A stretch of 64,000 bases of DNA from Clostridiales bacterium (GTDB lineage Bacteria > Bacillota > Clostridia > Saccharofermentanales > Saccharofermentanaceae): contig JAFXMZ010000031.1 in the NCBI GenBank assembly GCA_017529925.1, positions 1-64,000 of the forward strand, written 5' to 3'. Of the stretch, positions 33,460-41,546 are shown in pieces. Under the pieces are notes generated by a model. That model did not search any database. It was not told the DNA's origin and worked only from the letters and a program-made list of their open reading frames with translations. A program made the position numbers and the translations under genes. How positions within the stretch are numbered: the first letter of the stretch is position 1; each line of letters opens with the position of its first letter.

Positions 33460-34801
33460 CTCTTTCAACCTTTCCGTGACCTGCCGGGATCATCAGACCG
33501 ATCACTATAAAGAAATAGAACTCGACATAGCTGACGCGGCAGCCGAAGAAAGATGCCGCCAGGTATCCCGCGAACATCAGGAAACATGTCCATGTTATCT
33601 TCCTGTCAGTATCGTCAGATGTGTTTATGATGCGCTTTACCGCAGCAACTGCTGATACGGTCAGGAGCGCAATGTAATTGATGAAGGCGAATACACCCTG
33701 TGTCACGAGCACATGCAGATATGTGTTATGTGCAAAACCGGTGTAGTAATAGTTATCCGGATCGAACCATCTCTGCTCGAGGAAACAGCGGTAGAGGTTT
33801 CCGTACCCGACCCCCGTTGCCCAGTGTTTGGGAACTGACTCAAGGCATATCTTCCAGATGTTGACGCGGTAGCTTCCGTAGCTTCCGATGCCTTCCTCAC
33901 CGATCTCATGTGCCGTCAGCGAAAAGCGCTCGCCGATAAGACCCCTTTCGCCGGGATTGAGAAGTGCCAGTATGCATGCAAGAGCAATGATCAGGAGGGC
34001 AGCAAGATACCTCTTCATATAGATGCTGTGATCCTTCCCGAGGCGGTCTTTTCTTTTCATCACTGCCAGCGATACAGGGATGATCATGAGGATCAGCAAA
34101 AGGCTTACCCATGCAAGACGGGCCATCGAGCAGATGAGACAGTAGGAGGAAAGAAGGAGCAGCGATGCTGATATGACAGCAGTGATCTTTTTCCACCGGA
34201 ATATAAAAAGCCCGAGAAGACATCCCGTGAACAGGACGCTGAGGCTTCCGTAGAAATTCGAGTTCTGGGTAAGTCCGTAGACTTCATATGTCGTGGGATG
34301 CCATGTTACCGGTGTAATGATCAGACCGAAGGACTGGAAGATACCGACGATCCCGTGAAGGATCGAGACACCCGCAATGGTCAGGAGTGATGCCGTCCTG
34401 TAGACTGACGATCTTATCCTGAATGCACAGAACATCATACAGGAATAGAGGATCCCGTATTCGGGAAGTTCGGCGACCTCCTGCGGGGCCTGCCTGTAGG
34501 AAAAGGGATCGCATGAAAAAACGATCGAGATCAGCAGGAATAGAATTAGCGTGACAAAGAATATATCTGACCAGTGACGTCCGAACGGAGCGAGGATCAT
34601 GTTCAGGATGCAGATGAATGCTCCGAGAACGGCATATACGGTTATGACAGAGGCGCTTCCGAAGAACATGATACCGTTTATCTCGCCGATCAGTTCGGCG
34701 ACGGGCACGAGTATCATGCATGAGATGACATAGAGCGCAAATAGCCTCTCATCCGATACGAGTTTTCCGTATTTCTGTCCCAGTTCCCTTAGCGCCGTCA
34801 T
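33449..34801 (-). CDS. O-antigen ligase/polymerase-like membrane protein (Wzy)
   Basis: 450 residues with about 11-12 membrane segments and a large outer loop containing RVNIWKICLESVPKHWATGV and GFAHNTYLHVLVTQG. The H-N-x-Y/F-L pattern in that loop is typical of the Wzy_C/O-antigen ligase family. It should polymerise the fucosylated repeat unit outside the membrane. It is located between the transferase at 34,798 and fcl, with overlaps at both ends, so it belongs to the same transcript. Confidence 0.83.
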   Translation of the reverse strand: MTALRELGQKYGKLVSDERLFALYVISCMILVPVAELIGEINGIMFFGSASVITVYAVLGAFICILNMILAPFGRHWSDIFFVTLILFLLISIVFSCDPFSYRQAPQEVAELPEYGILYSCMMFCAFRIRSSVYRTASLLTIAGVSILHGIVGIFQSFGLIITPVTWHPTTYEVYGLTQNSNFYGSLSVLFTGCLLGLFIFRWKKITAVISASLLLLSSYCLICSMARLAWVSLLLILMIIPVSLAVMKRKDRLGKDHSIYMKRYLAALLIIALACILALLNPGERGLIGERFSLTAHEIGEEGIGSYGSYRVNIWKICLESVPKHWATGVGYGNLYRCFLEQRWFDPDNYYYTGFAHNTYLHVLVTQGVFAFINYIALLTVSAVAAVKRIINTSDDTDRKITWTCFLMFAGYLAASFFGCRVSYVEFYFFIVIGLMIPAGHGKVERDDG

Positions 34802-35667
34802 TTGAGGTCTCCGGTCTCTTCAAAAGGCCTGCCGGACTTCATCTGTTCGAGGATCTTTGCATCGACGAGCGAACGGTACCAGCAGTGGTACATATAGTGG
34901 AAGATATAGCCTTCTTTCCCATCAAGGAAGCCGAGCCTGAAGATGTAATACCAGATGAACAGCAGCCTGCATCTCAGGAACTTCGGGAACTTATAGTAGA
35001 TACCGTATTTCTTCGCGCGCTGGGACGATATCGTCTTATCGTTATTACCTTCGATAGAGTATGCGTTCTTATTCCTGATATATTCGACATAATCCTGCAT
35101 CTCGCGCGTCGCATACCAGTTCATCTTATTTATCCAGTGCGTCAGATCCTTGTGGTCATCATGGATGAACCTCTCCCTGCATTCGACCGCATGACCGGAT
35201 GAAAGAACGGCATGTTCATCCATCCTTCTGTCTTCCATCCGCCCCGTTCCCGTACGGAACATGATTATCTTTCTCTTGTTGCGGGTTCCGTGCTTTATCT
35301 TCCTTCCGAGGAAATAGAGCCACGCTTCTGCCGTGACGCCCGTGACGCTGTCGTCATCGTGCTCCCGCATGATCCCGCTGAGCTCTTCGCGGAGTGCGGG
35401 AGTCAGCCTCTCATCGGCATCTAGGCGCAAGGTCCACTTTGTCCTGATATCAGTGTTGTCGAAGCCCCAGTTCAGCTGTCTGGCATTATTCTCGAAAGGA
35501 TGGACATAGAAGTCCGCACCCGAATCCTCTGCGATCTTCCTCGTCGCATCCGTGCTCCCGCTGTCGACTATGACTATCCTTTCCGCAAAACCCTTTACTG
35601 ACTCGAGACAGTCCGGAAGGTTGATCTCCTCATTCTTGGTGAGGATAAGAACAGTTACGTCTTCCAT
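34798..35667 (-). CDS. GT2 glycosyltransferase (WaaE/KdtX-like)
   Basis: 289 residues from ATG 35,667, chosen because GGAGGG lies five bases upstream; the GTG at 35,673 would overlap more. VTVLILTKNEEINLPDCLES, IVIVDSGSTDATRKIAED and WTLRLDADERLTP (DXD) are the hallmarks of the LPS core beta-1,4-glucosyltransferase-like subset of GT2. The place directly after the initiating phosphoglycosyltransferase suggests it adds the second sugar. Confidence 0.87.
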   Translation of the reverse strand: MEDVTVLILTKNEEINLPDCLESVKGFAERIVIVDSGSTDATRKIAEDSGADFYVHPFENNARQLNWGFDNTDIRTKWTLRLDADERLTPALREELSGIMREHDDDSVTGVTAEAWLYFLGRKIKHGTRNKRKIIMFRTGTGRMEDRRMDEHAVLSSGHAVECRERFIHDDHKDLTHWINKMNWYATREMQDYVEYIRNKNAYSIEGNNDKTISSQRAKKYGIYYKFPKFLRCRLLFIWYYIFRLGFLDGKEGYIFHYMYHCWYRSLVDAKILEQMKSGRPFEETGDLK

Positions 35668-35669
35668 GT

Positions 35670-37067
35670 TCACCCTCCGTTTCCGGCATCCCCGTCGGGG
35701 AAACCCTCGCTGCTGTCTTTCTGGAACAGTATCTTAACCGTCTCGAAAATGATCTGCAGATCGAGTATCAGACTGTAGTTCGTTATATACATGAGATCGA
35801 GCTTGAGCTTATCCAGGGCAGTCGTATTATATTTCCCGTAGACCTGTGCGAATCCCGTAAGCCCGGCCTTGACCTTCTGGCGGTATATGAACTCGGGGAT
35901 GTCCCTGGTATACATCTCGACATTCTCTATCCTCTCCGGCCTCGGGCCTACGATGCTCATATCGCCCGCGATTATGTTGATGAACTGAGGCAGTTCGTCC
36001 ATCCTGTACTTGCGGATGACCTTTCCGACCTTAGTGATCCTTTCATCCTTCATTCCTGCGGCGCGGGGTGATCCGTCCTTCTCGGCATCGACTATCATGG
36101 AGCGGAACTTGATTATCCTGAAATGCTTTCCTTTTCTCGTGACCCTTTCCTGCGTGAAGAATACTGGGCCTTTATCCTCCGCCTTTACCGCAATGGCGAT
36201 CACGAGGAAGAGCGGCGACAGGACGATAAGCCCGAGGATGCTCAGCACGATGTCGATGAACCTTTTCGCTATTCTGTGGGGAAGGCTCATCTCAAGGTTG
36301 CGGTTGAGGTACAGGGGCGTATCCATGACATTGATATTCTCGGAGGACTTGAGGATGATGTCGGCGATCTTCGGAACGGCGTAGAGCCGTCTGTCCTTTT
36401 CGAAGCACAGCTTTATCACAGTGTGCTCGAACTCGGCGGGCACGTCGTATATGAGGACGCTCACGCTCTTTTCGATAAGGGAGGGAAGATCGAGCGAGGG
36501 GTCGTCATAATGGATCGATGTCTCGACCTGGTAATTCTGCGGTATAAGGTTCATCTTGAGCTCGAGATCGTTCCCGTATTCGCCGTATATCATGGTGACG
36601 GGAATAGGCTTGATGAGCCTCTTATAAAGGCTGAACATGAAGAACATCAGCACCGCCATAAAAACAGACTGGCATATGCACAGAAGTGCATACCTCCATG
36701 TGAAGTCCAGGATGGATCCGAAGTCATTGATGATGGCGGCCGATATCAGTATCTCAGTCAGATCGGTGATGATCAGTGTCATGATCATGCCGGCAGTCTG
36801 TTTGGCTATCCTCTCGATACCTATCCTGAAGATGTGCAGGAAGTTGCCTATGACATAAAACAATATCATGTAGAGAATAGACGAAAGTATAATGCTGCCG
36901 CGTCCGATCAGATGACCGGTGTGGCTGTGTCCGAAGACATAATCGAGCCACGCATAAAGGAACATGGATACCGCGACCAGTATCATGATCACAGAACAGA
37001 TATGACGGTATATGTAGCGGAACCGGATCCTCTTCTTCTCTCCGGCCGCCCTTGCTCCTGTCTCCAT
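35670..37067 (-). CDS. Polyprenyl-phosphate sugar phosphotransferase (initiating enzyme)
   Basis: 465 residues: four to five N-terminal membrane segments (about 20-160), a Rossmann-like CoA_binding_3 domain, then the bacterial sugar transferase core. Landmarks in the core are RFIDIVLSILGLIVLSPLFL, the amphipathic membrane hairpin, then FRSMIVDAE (Asp-Glu-like catalytic site), RKYRMDELPQFINIIAGDMS and IVGPRPE. This is the PssY/WcaJ-type monotopic phosphoglycosyltransferase. It attaches the first sugar phosphate to undecaprenyl phosphate and starts capsule unit assembly. It is the first gene of the minus-strand operon. Confidence 0.93.
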   Translation of the reverse strand: METGARAAGEKKRIRFRYIYRHICSVIMILVAVSMFLYAWLDYVFGHSHTGHLIGRGSIILSSILYMILFYVIGNFLHIFRIGIERIAKQTAGMIMTLIITDLTEILISAAIINDFGSILDFTWRYALLCICQSVFMAVLMFFMFSLYKRLIKPIPVTMIYGEYGNDLELKMNLIPQNYQVETSIHYDDPSLDLPSLIEKSVSVLIYDVPAEFEHTVIKLCFEKDRRLYAVPKIADIILKSSENINVMDTPLYLNRNLEMSLPHRIAKRFIDIVLSILGLIVLSPLFLVIAIAVKAEDKGPVFFTQERVTRKGKHFRIIKFRSMIVDAEKDGSPRAAGMKDERITKVGKVIRKYRMDELPQFINIIAGDMSIVGPRPERIENVEMYTRDIPEFIYRQKVKAGLTGFAQVYGKYNTTALDKLKLDLMYITNYSLILDLQIIFETVKILFQKDSSEGFPDGDAGNGG

Positions 37068-37213
37068 CGTGTCCCACAGCCTCTAAAAAACCAGATTGGC
37101 TCTGCCGGTACGGCAGTGCCTGCTAACCTCTTATTATATCAAATTATCTGTGTCCTCTCATCTGCAGAAAGCGTATCTAATGAAGGCCCCGGGTCACTCC
37201 GAAAAGTCCGGTC
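37068..37213 (-). promoter_or_regulatory. Probable promoter region of the polysaccharide operon
   Basis: On the minus strand a TATAAT box reads at 37,138-37,133, 66 bases upstream of the sugar phosphotransferase start; no convincing -35 box is visible. Between box and gene, CTGCCG (37,102-37,107) pairs with CGGCAG (37,111-37,116), and a T-run of six follows after 11 bases on the minus strand, so a weak attenuator-like structure is possible. Confidence 0.4.
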
Positions 37214-37996
37214 TCACTCGGTAATGAGCGAATCGCTGTTTACCGGGAACGTGAAATACGTATCCGGATAGGGCTCGTCCTCGAGCGTAAAATGCCACCA
37301 CTCCTCTTCGAGGGGCTTGAATCCGTGAGCCATCATGGCCTCGCGCAGGATCATCCTGTTCTCATACTGTTCGGGTGTAATGTCCGTATAGTCGGGATGG
37401 CTGAGCTCGCCGAAATAATCAAAGGTTCCGCCCATATCCACTTCCTTCTCGGTCTTCATGTCGAAAAGGGTAAGATCGACCGTGCTTCCGCGGCTGTGGC
37501 CGGAATGCTCGGCGATGTAGCCCTGAGGGAAAAGGACATCCTTTTCGAGCTCGGGGTAGAAATATTCCTTCATCTTTGTATCGTCAAAGTCTTCAGCCCA
37601 CTCTACAAAATCCGTGACTGCCATCTGCGGGCGGTATGCATCGTAGATCTTCAGGCGGTAGCCTTTGGCCATAAGGTCATCACTTACCTCTTTGAGGGCC
37701 TCGGCTCCTTCCTTTGTCATGAAGGCAAGCGGTTCCTCATAGCCGTCCACGCGCTTTCCCATGAAGTTATATGTCGAATAATAGCGGATCTCCAGGATCG
37801 CATCCGGGACAGCGTCGCTCAGAAGGACAAAACCGGAGGGGTCATTTGAGAGCTTTATGCCGTCTTCACCCGTAACTACGGTGTATGACGGCTCTGTCTG
37901 AGCCTCCGTTTCCGCAGTCTGTGCGGAGGAACACGAAGACATCAGAAATGCCGAAACGAGTGCGAAGCTTATAAGTGGTCCAGTCTTTCTTTTCAT
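37214..37996 (-). CDS. VanX-like D-Ala-D-Ala dipeptidase lipoprotein (M15D)
   Basis: 260 residues from ATG 37,996 (AAGGAG nine bases upstream). MKRKTGPLISFALVSAFLMSSCS is a lipoprotein signal. The body matches VanX/DdpX: LEIRYYSTYNFMG, KIYDAYRPQMAV (substrate Arg), the zinc motif SGHSRGSTVDLTL (H-x6-D), and EEEWWHF with the catalytic Glu and third zinc His. It hydrolyses D-Ala-D-Ala dipeptides outside the cell. As there is no vanA/vanH nearby, it is more likely for dipeptide recycling or wall trimming than vancomycin resistance. Confidence 0.9.
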   Translation of the reverse strand: MKRKTGPLISFALVSAFLMSSCSSAQTAETEAQTEPSYTVVTGEDGIKLSNDPSGFVLLSDAVPDAILEIRYYSTYNFMGKRVDGYEEPLAFMTKEGAEALKEVSDDLMAKGYRLKIYDAYRPQMAVTDFVEWAEDFDDTKMKEYFYPELEKDVLFPQGYIAEHSGHSRGSTVDLTLFDMKTEKEVDMGGTFDYFGELSHPDYTDITPEQYENRMILREAMMAHGFKPLEEEWWHFTLEDEPYPDTYFTFPVNSDSLITE

Positions 37997-38117
37997 TATG
38001 ATGCTCCTTCCCGGGAAAGGGATGATTCTTATGATCATGATTTTAATACAACAGAAGACGGCGTTCAAATCCGGGAGGGACGGGCCGCGGGGGCATCCCC
38101 ACAAGGCTCTCATAAAG

Positions 38118-38264
38118 TTGACCTGCGGGGCAAAAAAGACTAATCTCTATATGACAAGAACATAGGGATTTCCCTGTATCGTCAACCGCGGGCGGTATCT
38201 GTAAAGTGCCTGTTTACAACGGTTGCAACTGTCAGTTGACACATTTCCAAGCGCGCTTTATGGC
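38118..38264 (+). promoter_or_regulatory. Control region of the XRE regulator, with three palindromes
   Basis: Two promoter candidates: TTGACC (38,118) with 17-bp spacing to TAATCT (38,141); and TTGACA (38,236-38,241) with a weak -10 (TATGGC at 38,259). Palindromes: AGGGATTTCCCT (38,164-38,175), TGTAAA/TTTACA (38,200-38,218) and CAACTGTCAGTTG (38,226-38,238). The last one overlaps the perfect -35 box, a normal place for a repressor. Autoregulation by the XRE protein is the simplest guess. Confidence 0.5.
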
Positions 38265-38363
38265 AGGTAACCGACGGCTCGGGTATCGTATTGCCACAAG
38301 ACAGGTGCACGGCCTTAAAGCAGCAAGCGGAATCAAAAAGACGATACTATGGAGGTAGAAAGA

Positions 38364-39341
38364 ATGATCCTTGCAGAAAAGATTATCGATGAGAGAAAAA
38401 AGAACGGATGGTCCCAGGAAGACCTGGCCGACAAGCTCGGAGTATCGAGGCAGTCGGTAAGTAAATGGGAGGGCGCGCAGTCGGTGCCCGACCTTCAGAG
38501 GATACTCGAGATGAGCGAGCTTTTCGGAGTGAGCACAGATTATCTTCTTAAGGATGAGGAGACTAACAGGACAGATGATATCGAGGACAGTGGTACGACA
38601 TCAAGAAAGCTCAGCATGGAAGAGGCCAATGAGTTCCTCGACCATAATAAGGTATTTGCAAAGAAGATAGCGGTCGGATCCATGATCTGCACATTGTGCC
38701 CCGTCCCCCTCATGATCCTTATGGCTTTCCAGAACGCCGGAAAGATCGGTCTTACCGAAGATCAGACGGGTGCGATAGGAATAGCCGTACTCCTGGCTAT
38801 CGTGGCACTGGCTCTTGTATTCATCATCCCCGCGGCGATGAACGCATCGAAGTGGGAATGGCTCGAGAACGAGGTCTTTGATCCTGAATACGGCGTCGAG
38901 GGAATGGTAAGGTCAAGAAGCGACAAATACGGAAAGAGCTTTGTCAATTCGATCACATTCGGAACGGTTTCCATCCTCCTCGGAGTGATCGCCCTTATTA
39001 CCGGAGCTGCGATCGATGAGAAGAACGAACCCCTTCTTATGGGTCTGACCGGAGTCATGCTCGTCTTTATTGCGGTCGGAGTACTCCTTATCGTCAATGC
39101 CGGCATCATCAAGGACGGTTTCTCCAAGCTCCTCCAGGAGGAAAGCTACAGCAGGACCGAGAAGACGAATAAGGCACTTAAGACGGTAGCACCCGTTTTC
39201 TGGATGATCGTCACCGCAGGATATCTCCTTTGGAGCTTCCTTACGAACGACTGGCACATCACATGGATCGTATGGCCTGTTGCGGGCGTCATCTACGGTG
39301 CGATCTCCGTGATCCTCAGAAATACGCATAAAGATTCATAA
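38364..39341 (+). CDS. XRE-family regulator with membrane domain
   Basis: 325 residues from ATG 38,364 (GGAGG eight bases upstream). An N-terminal HTH_3 domain reads KNGWSQEDLADKLGVSRQSVSKWEGAQSVPDLQRIL, the sequence type found in many Firmicutes regulators. A linker (about 70-100) leads to five or six membrane segments (about 108-320). Membrane-bound regulators of this sort commonly sense envelope or signal peptides and control a neighbouring ABC exporter; here such an exporter begins 98 bases downstream. An operator-like TGACATTTGTCA lies just after the gene. Confidence 0.85.
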   Translation: MILAEKIIDERKKNGWSQEDLADKLGVSRQSVSKWEGAQSVPDLQRILEMSELFGVSTDYLLKDEETNRTDDIEDSGTTSRKLSMEEANEFLDHNKVFAKKIAVGSMICTLCPVPLMILMAFQNAGKIGLTEDQTGAIGIAVLLAIVALALVFIIPAAMNASKWEWLENEVFDPEYGVEGMVRSRSDKYGKSFVNSITFGTVSILLGVIALITGAAIDEKNEPLLMGLTGVMLVFIAVGVLLIVNAGIIKDGFSKLLQEESYSRTEKTNKALKTVAPVFWMIVTAGYLLWSFLTNDWHITWIVWPVAGVIYGAISVILRNTHKDS

Positions 39342-39343
39342 AG

Positions 39344-39355
39344 TGACATTTGTCA
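39344..39355. promoter_or_regulatory. Operator-like palindrome TGACATTTGTCA
   Basis: Five-base arms TGACA/TGTCA around TT, three bases after the regulator stop and upstream of the ABC ATPase gene. Partly repeated right after (TGTCATGTCATGATG). Could be the binding site of the XRE regulator. Confidence 0.45.
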
Positions 39356-39382
39356 TGTCATGATGTGATACGGCTCACTTGA

Positions 39383-39431
39383 GGCCTCCTTCTGCAAAAG
39401 CGATAATGTTCGTGAAAAACAGAAGGAGGCC
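39383..39431 (+). promoter_or_regulatory. Hairpin that masks the ribosome site of the ABC ATPase
   Basis: GGCCTCCTTCTG (39,383-39,394) and CAGAAGGAGGCC (39,420-39,431) pair perfectly over 12 bp with a 25-base A-rich loop. The right arm contains AAGGAGG, the Shine-Dalgarno of the gene at 39,439. When folded, the ribosome site is hidden. There is no T-tract, so it is not a terminator. Confidence 0.7.
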
Positions 39432-39438
39432 CTGTTGT

Positions 39439-40383
39439 ATGGCAAAAGAGATTCTGACCGTAAAGGAACTGGTAAAGAGATATAAGGAACTCATCGCGCT
39501 CGATCATTTCGGAATGAGCGTCAGGGAAGGGGAGATATTCGGACTCCTGGGCCCTAACGGATCCGGAAAGACGACGGCGATCAACTGCATCCTGTCGCTC
39601 CTCGAATACGATAAGGGCGACATAAAGATCTTCGGCAAGGAGATGAGCCCCAAGGCATACGACATCAAGAAGGATATCGGAGTCGTTCCCCAGGACATAG
39701 CCGTTTACGAATCGCTCTCGGTCTACGAGAATATCGATTTCTTCTGCGGTCTCTATATCCGGGATAAGGAAACGAGAAAGAAGTATGTTCAGGAGGCGAT
39801 CGATTTCGTTGCGCTGAACGACTTTGTAAAGTTCAGGCCCAAGAAGCTCTCGGGCGGTCTCAAGAGAAGGCTCAACATCGCATGCGGCATCGCACACAAG
39901 CCGAAGCTGATCTTTTTCGATGAGCCTACTGTAGCCGTAGATCCCCAGAGCAGGAACAAGATCCTCGAAGGCATTGAAGAACTCCGAAAAGGCGGCGCGA
40001 CGATAGTCTATACCTCCCATTACATGGAGGAGGTCGAGCAGCTCTGTGACAGGGTCCTCATCATCGATAAGGGAACTACGATCGCGGAAGGCACGATCGA
40101 CGAGCTCAAAGGCATGATCAAGAAGAGCGAGATCATAACGATCGAAGCGTCCGGAGTAGACGAGAAGACGATCACATCCATAAAGGAAAAGAGCACGGTA
40201 TACAACGTCGAATATGACGGAAGGGTACTCAAGGTCGAGGCGGGCTCAGGCAAGCATAATGTCATCGATATCGTTAATATCCTCCAGGAGGGCGGATACC
40301 GTATGAAGAAGATATTCTCCGAGCAGCCCACACTCAATGACGTATTCCTCGAGCTGACGGGAAAGCAGCTCCGTGACGAGTAA
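39439..40383 (+). CDS. ABC-2 exporter ATP-binding protein
   Basis: 314 residues from ATG 39,439 (AAGGAGG nine bases upstream, inside the masking hairpin). Walker A GLLGPNGSGKTTAINCIL (about 35-52), Q-loop VVPQDIAVYESL, signature LSGGLKRRLNIACGIAH, Walker B LIFFDEPTVAVDPQS and switch His in YTSHYMEE are intact. The C-terminal ~90 residues are the extra domain of CcmA/NatA-type exporters. It works with the two permeases that follow. A histidine kinase/response regulator pair downstream is the usual partner of such systems, which often export drugs, peptides or lipids. Confidence 0.93.
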   Translation: MAKEILTVKELVKRYKELIALDHFGMSVREGEIFGLLGPNGSGKTTAINCILSLLEYDKGDIKIFGKEMSPKAYDIKKDIGVVPQDIAVYESLSVYENIDFFCGLYIRDKETRKKYVQEAIDFVALNDFVKFRPKKLSGGLKRRLNIACGIAHKPKLIFFDEPTVAVDPQSRNKILEGIEELRKGGATIVYTSHYMEEVEQLCDRVLIIDKGTTIAEGTIDELKGMIKKSEIITIEASGVDEKTITSIKEKSTVYNVEYDGRVLKVEAGSGKHNVIDIVNILQEGGYRMKKIFSEQPTLNDVFLELTGKQLRDE

Positions 40384-40397
40384 AGGAGAAGGATAAG

Positions 40398-41546
40398 ATG
40401 TTCAAGTATTATCTGATAAAGACATTGCGCAACAAGATGGTCCTCTTCTGGACTCTCATCTTTCCTCTGGCGCTCATGACGGTCATGAAAGTCGCTTTCG
40501 GATCGATATATGATATGGAGAACAGTATCGATCCCATGAAGACCGTGATCGTGACGGAAGGTGAAGGCCCATATCAGGACGGTTTCAGGGATGTTGTATC
40601 AACGCTCTCCGATAAGGATTCGGACAACTATTATTTCGATCTTACCGAGGAAAAGGATCTTGCAAAGGCAAAGGATCTTCTTCTCGACGAAAAGGCAGAG
40701 ATAGTCTTCTCCGTAAAGGCGGACAGCATCGAGGTGTTCCTGTCGGAGGATCATTCCGATACGGCAGCGATAATCTCCAAGTCAGTCGCTGATTCATTTG
40801 ACCAGAAGTACACCATGATAAAGGATGCCTATATGAAGGATCCTTCGGCGGCAGCTTCGATCGCACAGGATATCTCCTCGATGACGGCGTCGACAAAGCC
40901 TGTCGAAAATGTTTTCGACGGTGATCCGGATCCGTATACGTGGTATTTCTACAGCACTTTCGTAATGGGCATCTTCTTTATAGCCATGATGGGAGTCGCT
41001 CTCGTCGGCGACCTGAAGGCGGATGTCTCCGCGGAGGCGATGAGATTCTCGCTGTCTCCTGCCGGCAAGGGCAAGATGATATTCTACTCATATCTGTCGA
41101 AACTGATCCCCTGCCTCATGATAACGGCTATCCAGCTCACCTACATGAAACTGGTACTGAATGTACCTCTGGGAAAGGATCCACTTAAGCTCTTCGCATT
41201 TACCGTATCCGCGATCATGTTCTCGCTGAGCTTCGGCGTAATATGCGGACTGTTCTTCAAGGGTACCGTATCACAGAGAGCGAACAAGGCGACCGCCATC
41301 ATCATGACATCAGTATTCCTGAGCGGCGAGATGATAGGGGTGCTCCCCGGACTGTTCGAGCAGTATTGCCCGATCATCAACGACATCAATCCGGCAACGG
41401 TAATGAACATGACGTTCTACAACCTTACAGTCGGTAATTCGGTCTCGGGATTCTATCTCAACATCACGAAGATCATTGCTGTTGCGGCGCTGCTCCTTGT
41501 CGTCGGAGCCCTGGTTTTAAGGAGGGAAAAGTATGCATCTGTTTAA
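40398..41546 (+). CDS. ABC-2 type permease
   Basis: 382 residues with AAAGGAGAAGG in front. One N-terminal membrane segment (MVLFWTLIFPLALMTVMKV), an outer domain of about 160 residues, and five C-terminal segments (about 190-375) are the ABC-2 (YhgE/NatB-like) layout. GDLKADVSAEAMRFSLSPAGKGKM is the conserved cytosolic loop. It overlaps the next permease by 14 bases, so the pair is probably a heterodimer driven by the ATPase at 39,439. Confidence 0.87.
   Translation: MFKYYLIKTLRNKMVLFWTLIFPLALMTVMKVAFGSIYDMENSIDPMKTVIVTEGEGPYQDGFRDVVSTLSDKDSDNYYFDLTEEKDLAKAKDLLLDEKAEIVFSVKADSIEVFLSEDHSDTAAIISKSVADSFDQKYTMIKDAYMKDPSAAASIAQDISSMTASTKPVENVFDGDPDPYTWYFYSTFVMGIFFIAMMGVALVGDLKADVSAEAMRFSLSPAGKGKMIFYSYLSKLIPCLMITAIQLTYMKLVLNVPLGKDPLKLFAFTVSAIMFSLSFGVICGLFFKGTVSQRANKATAIIMTSVFLSGEMIGVLPGLFEQYCPIINDINPATVMNMTFYNLTVGNSVSGFYLNITKIIAVAALLLVVGALVLRREKYASV

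Noticed and set aside
36123..37271. Long plus-strand open frame opposite the sugar phosphotransferase gene
   Set aside because: It is antisense to a gene with clear catalytic motifs, lacks a ribosome site and has no recognisable product; a by-product of codon bias.
37214..37996. Vancomycin resistance determinant
   Set aside because: VanX-like by motif, but no vanA, vanH or vanRS is nearby, and the protein is a lipoprotein, unlike cytosolic VanX.
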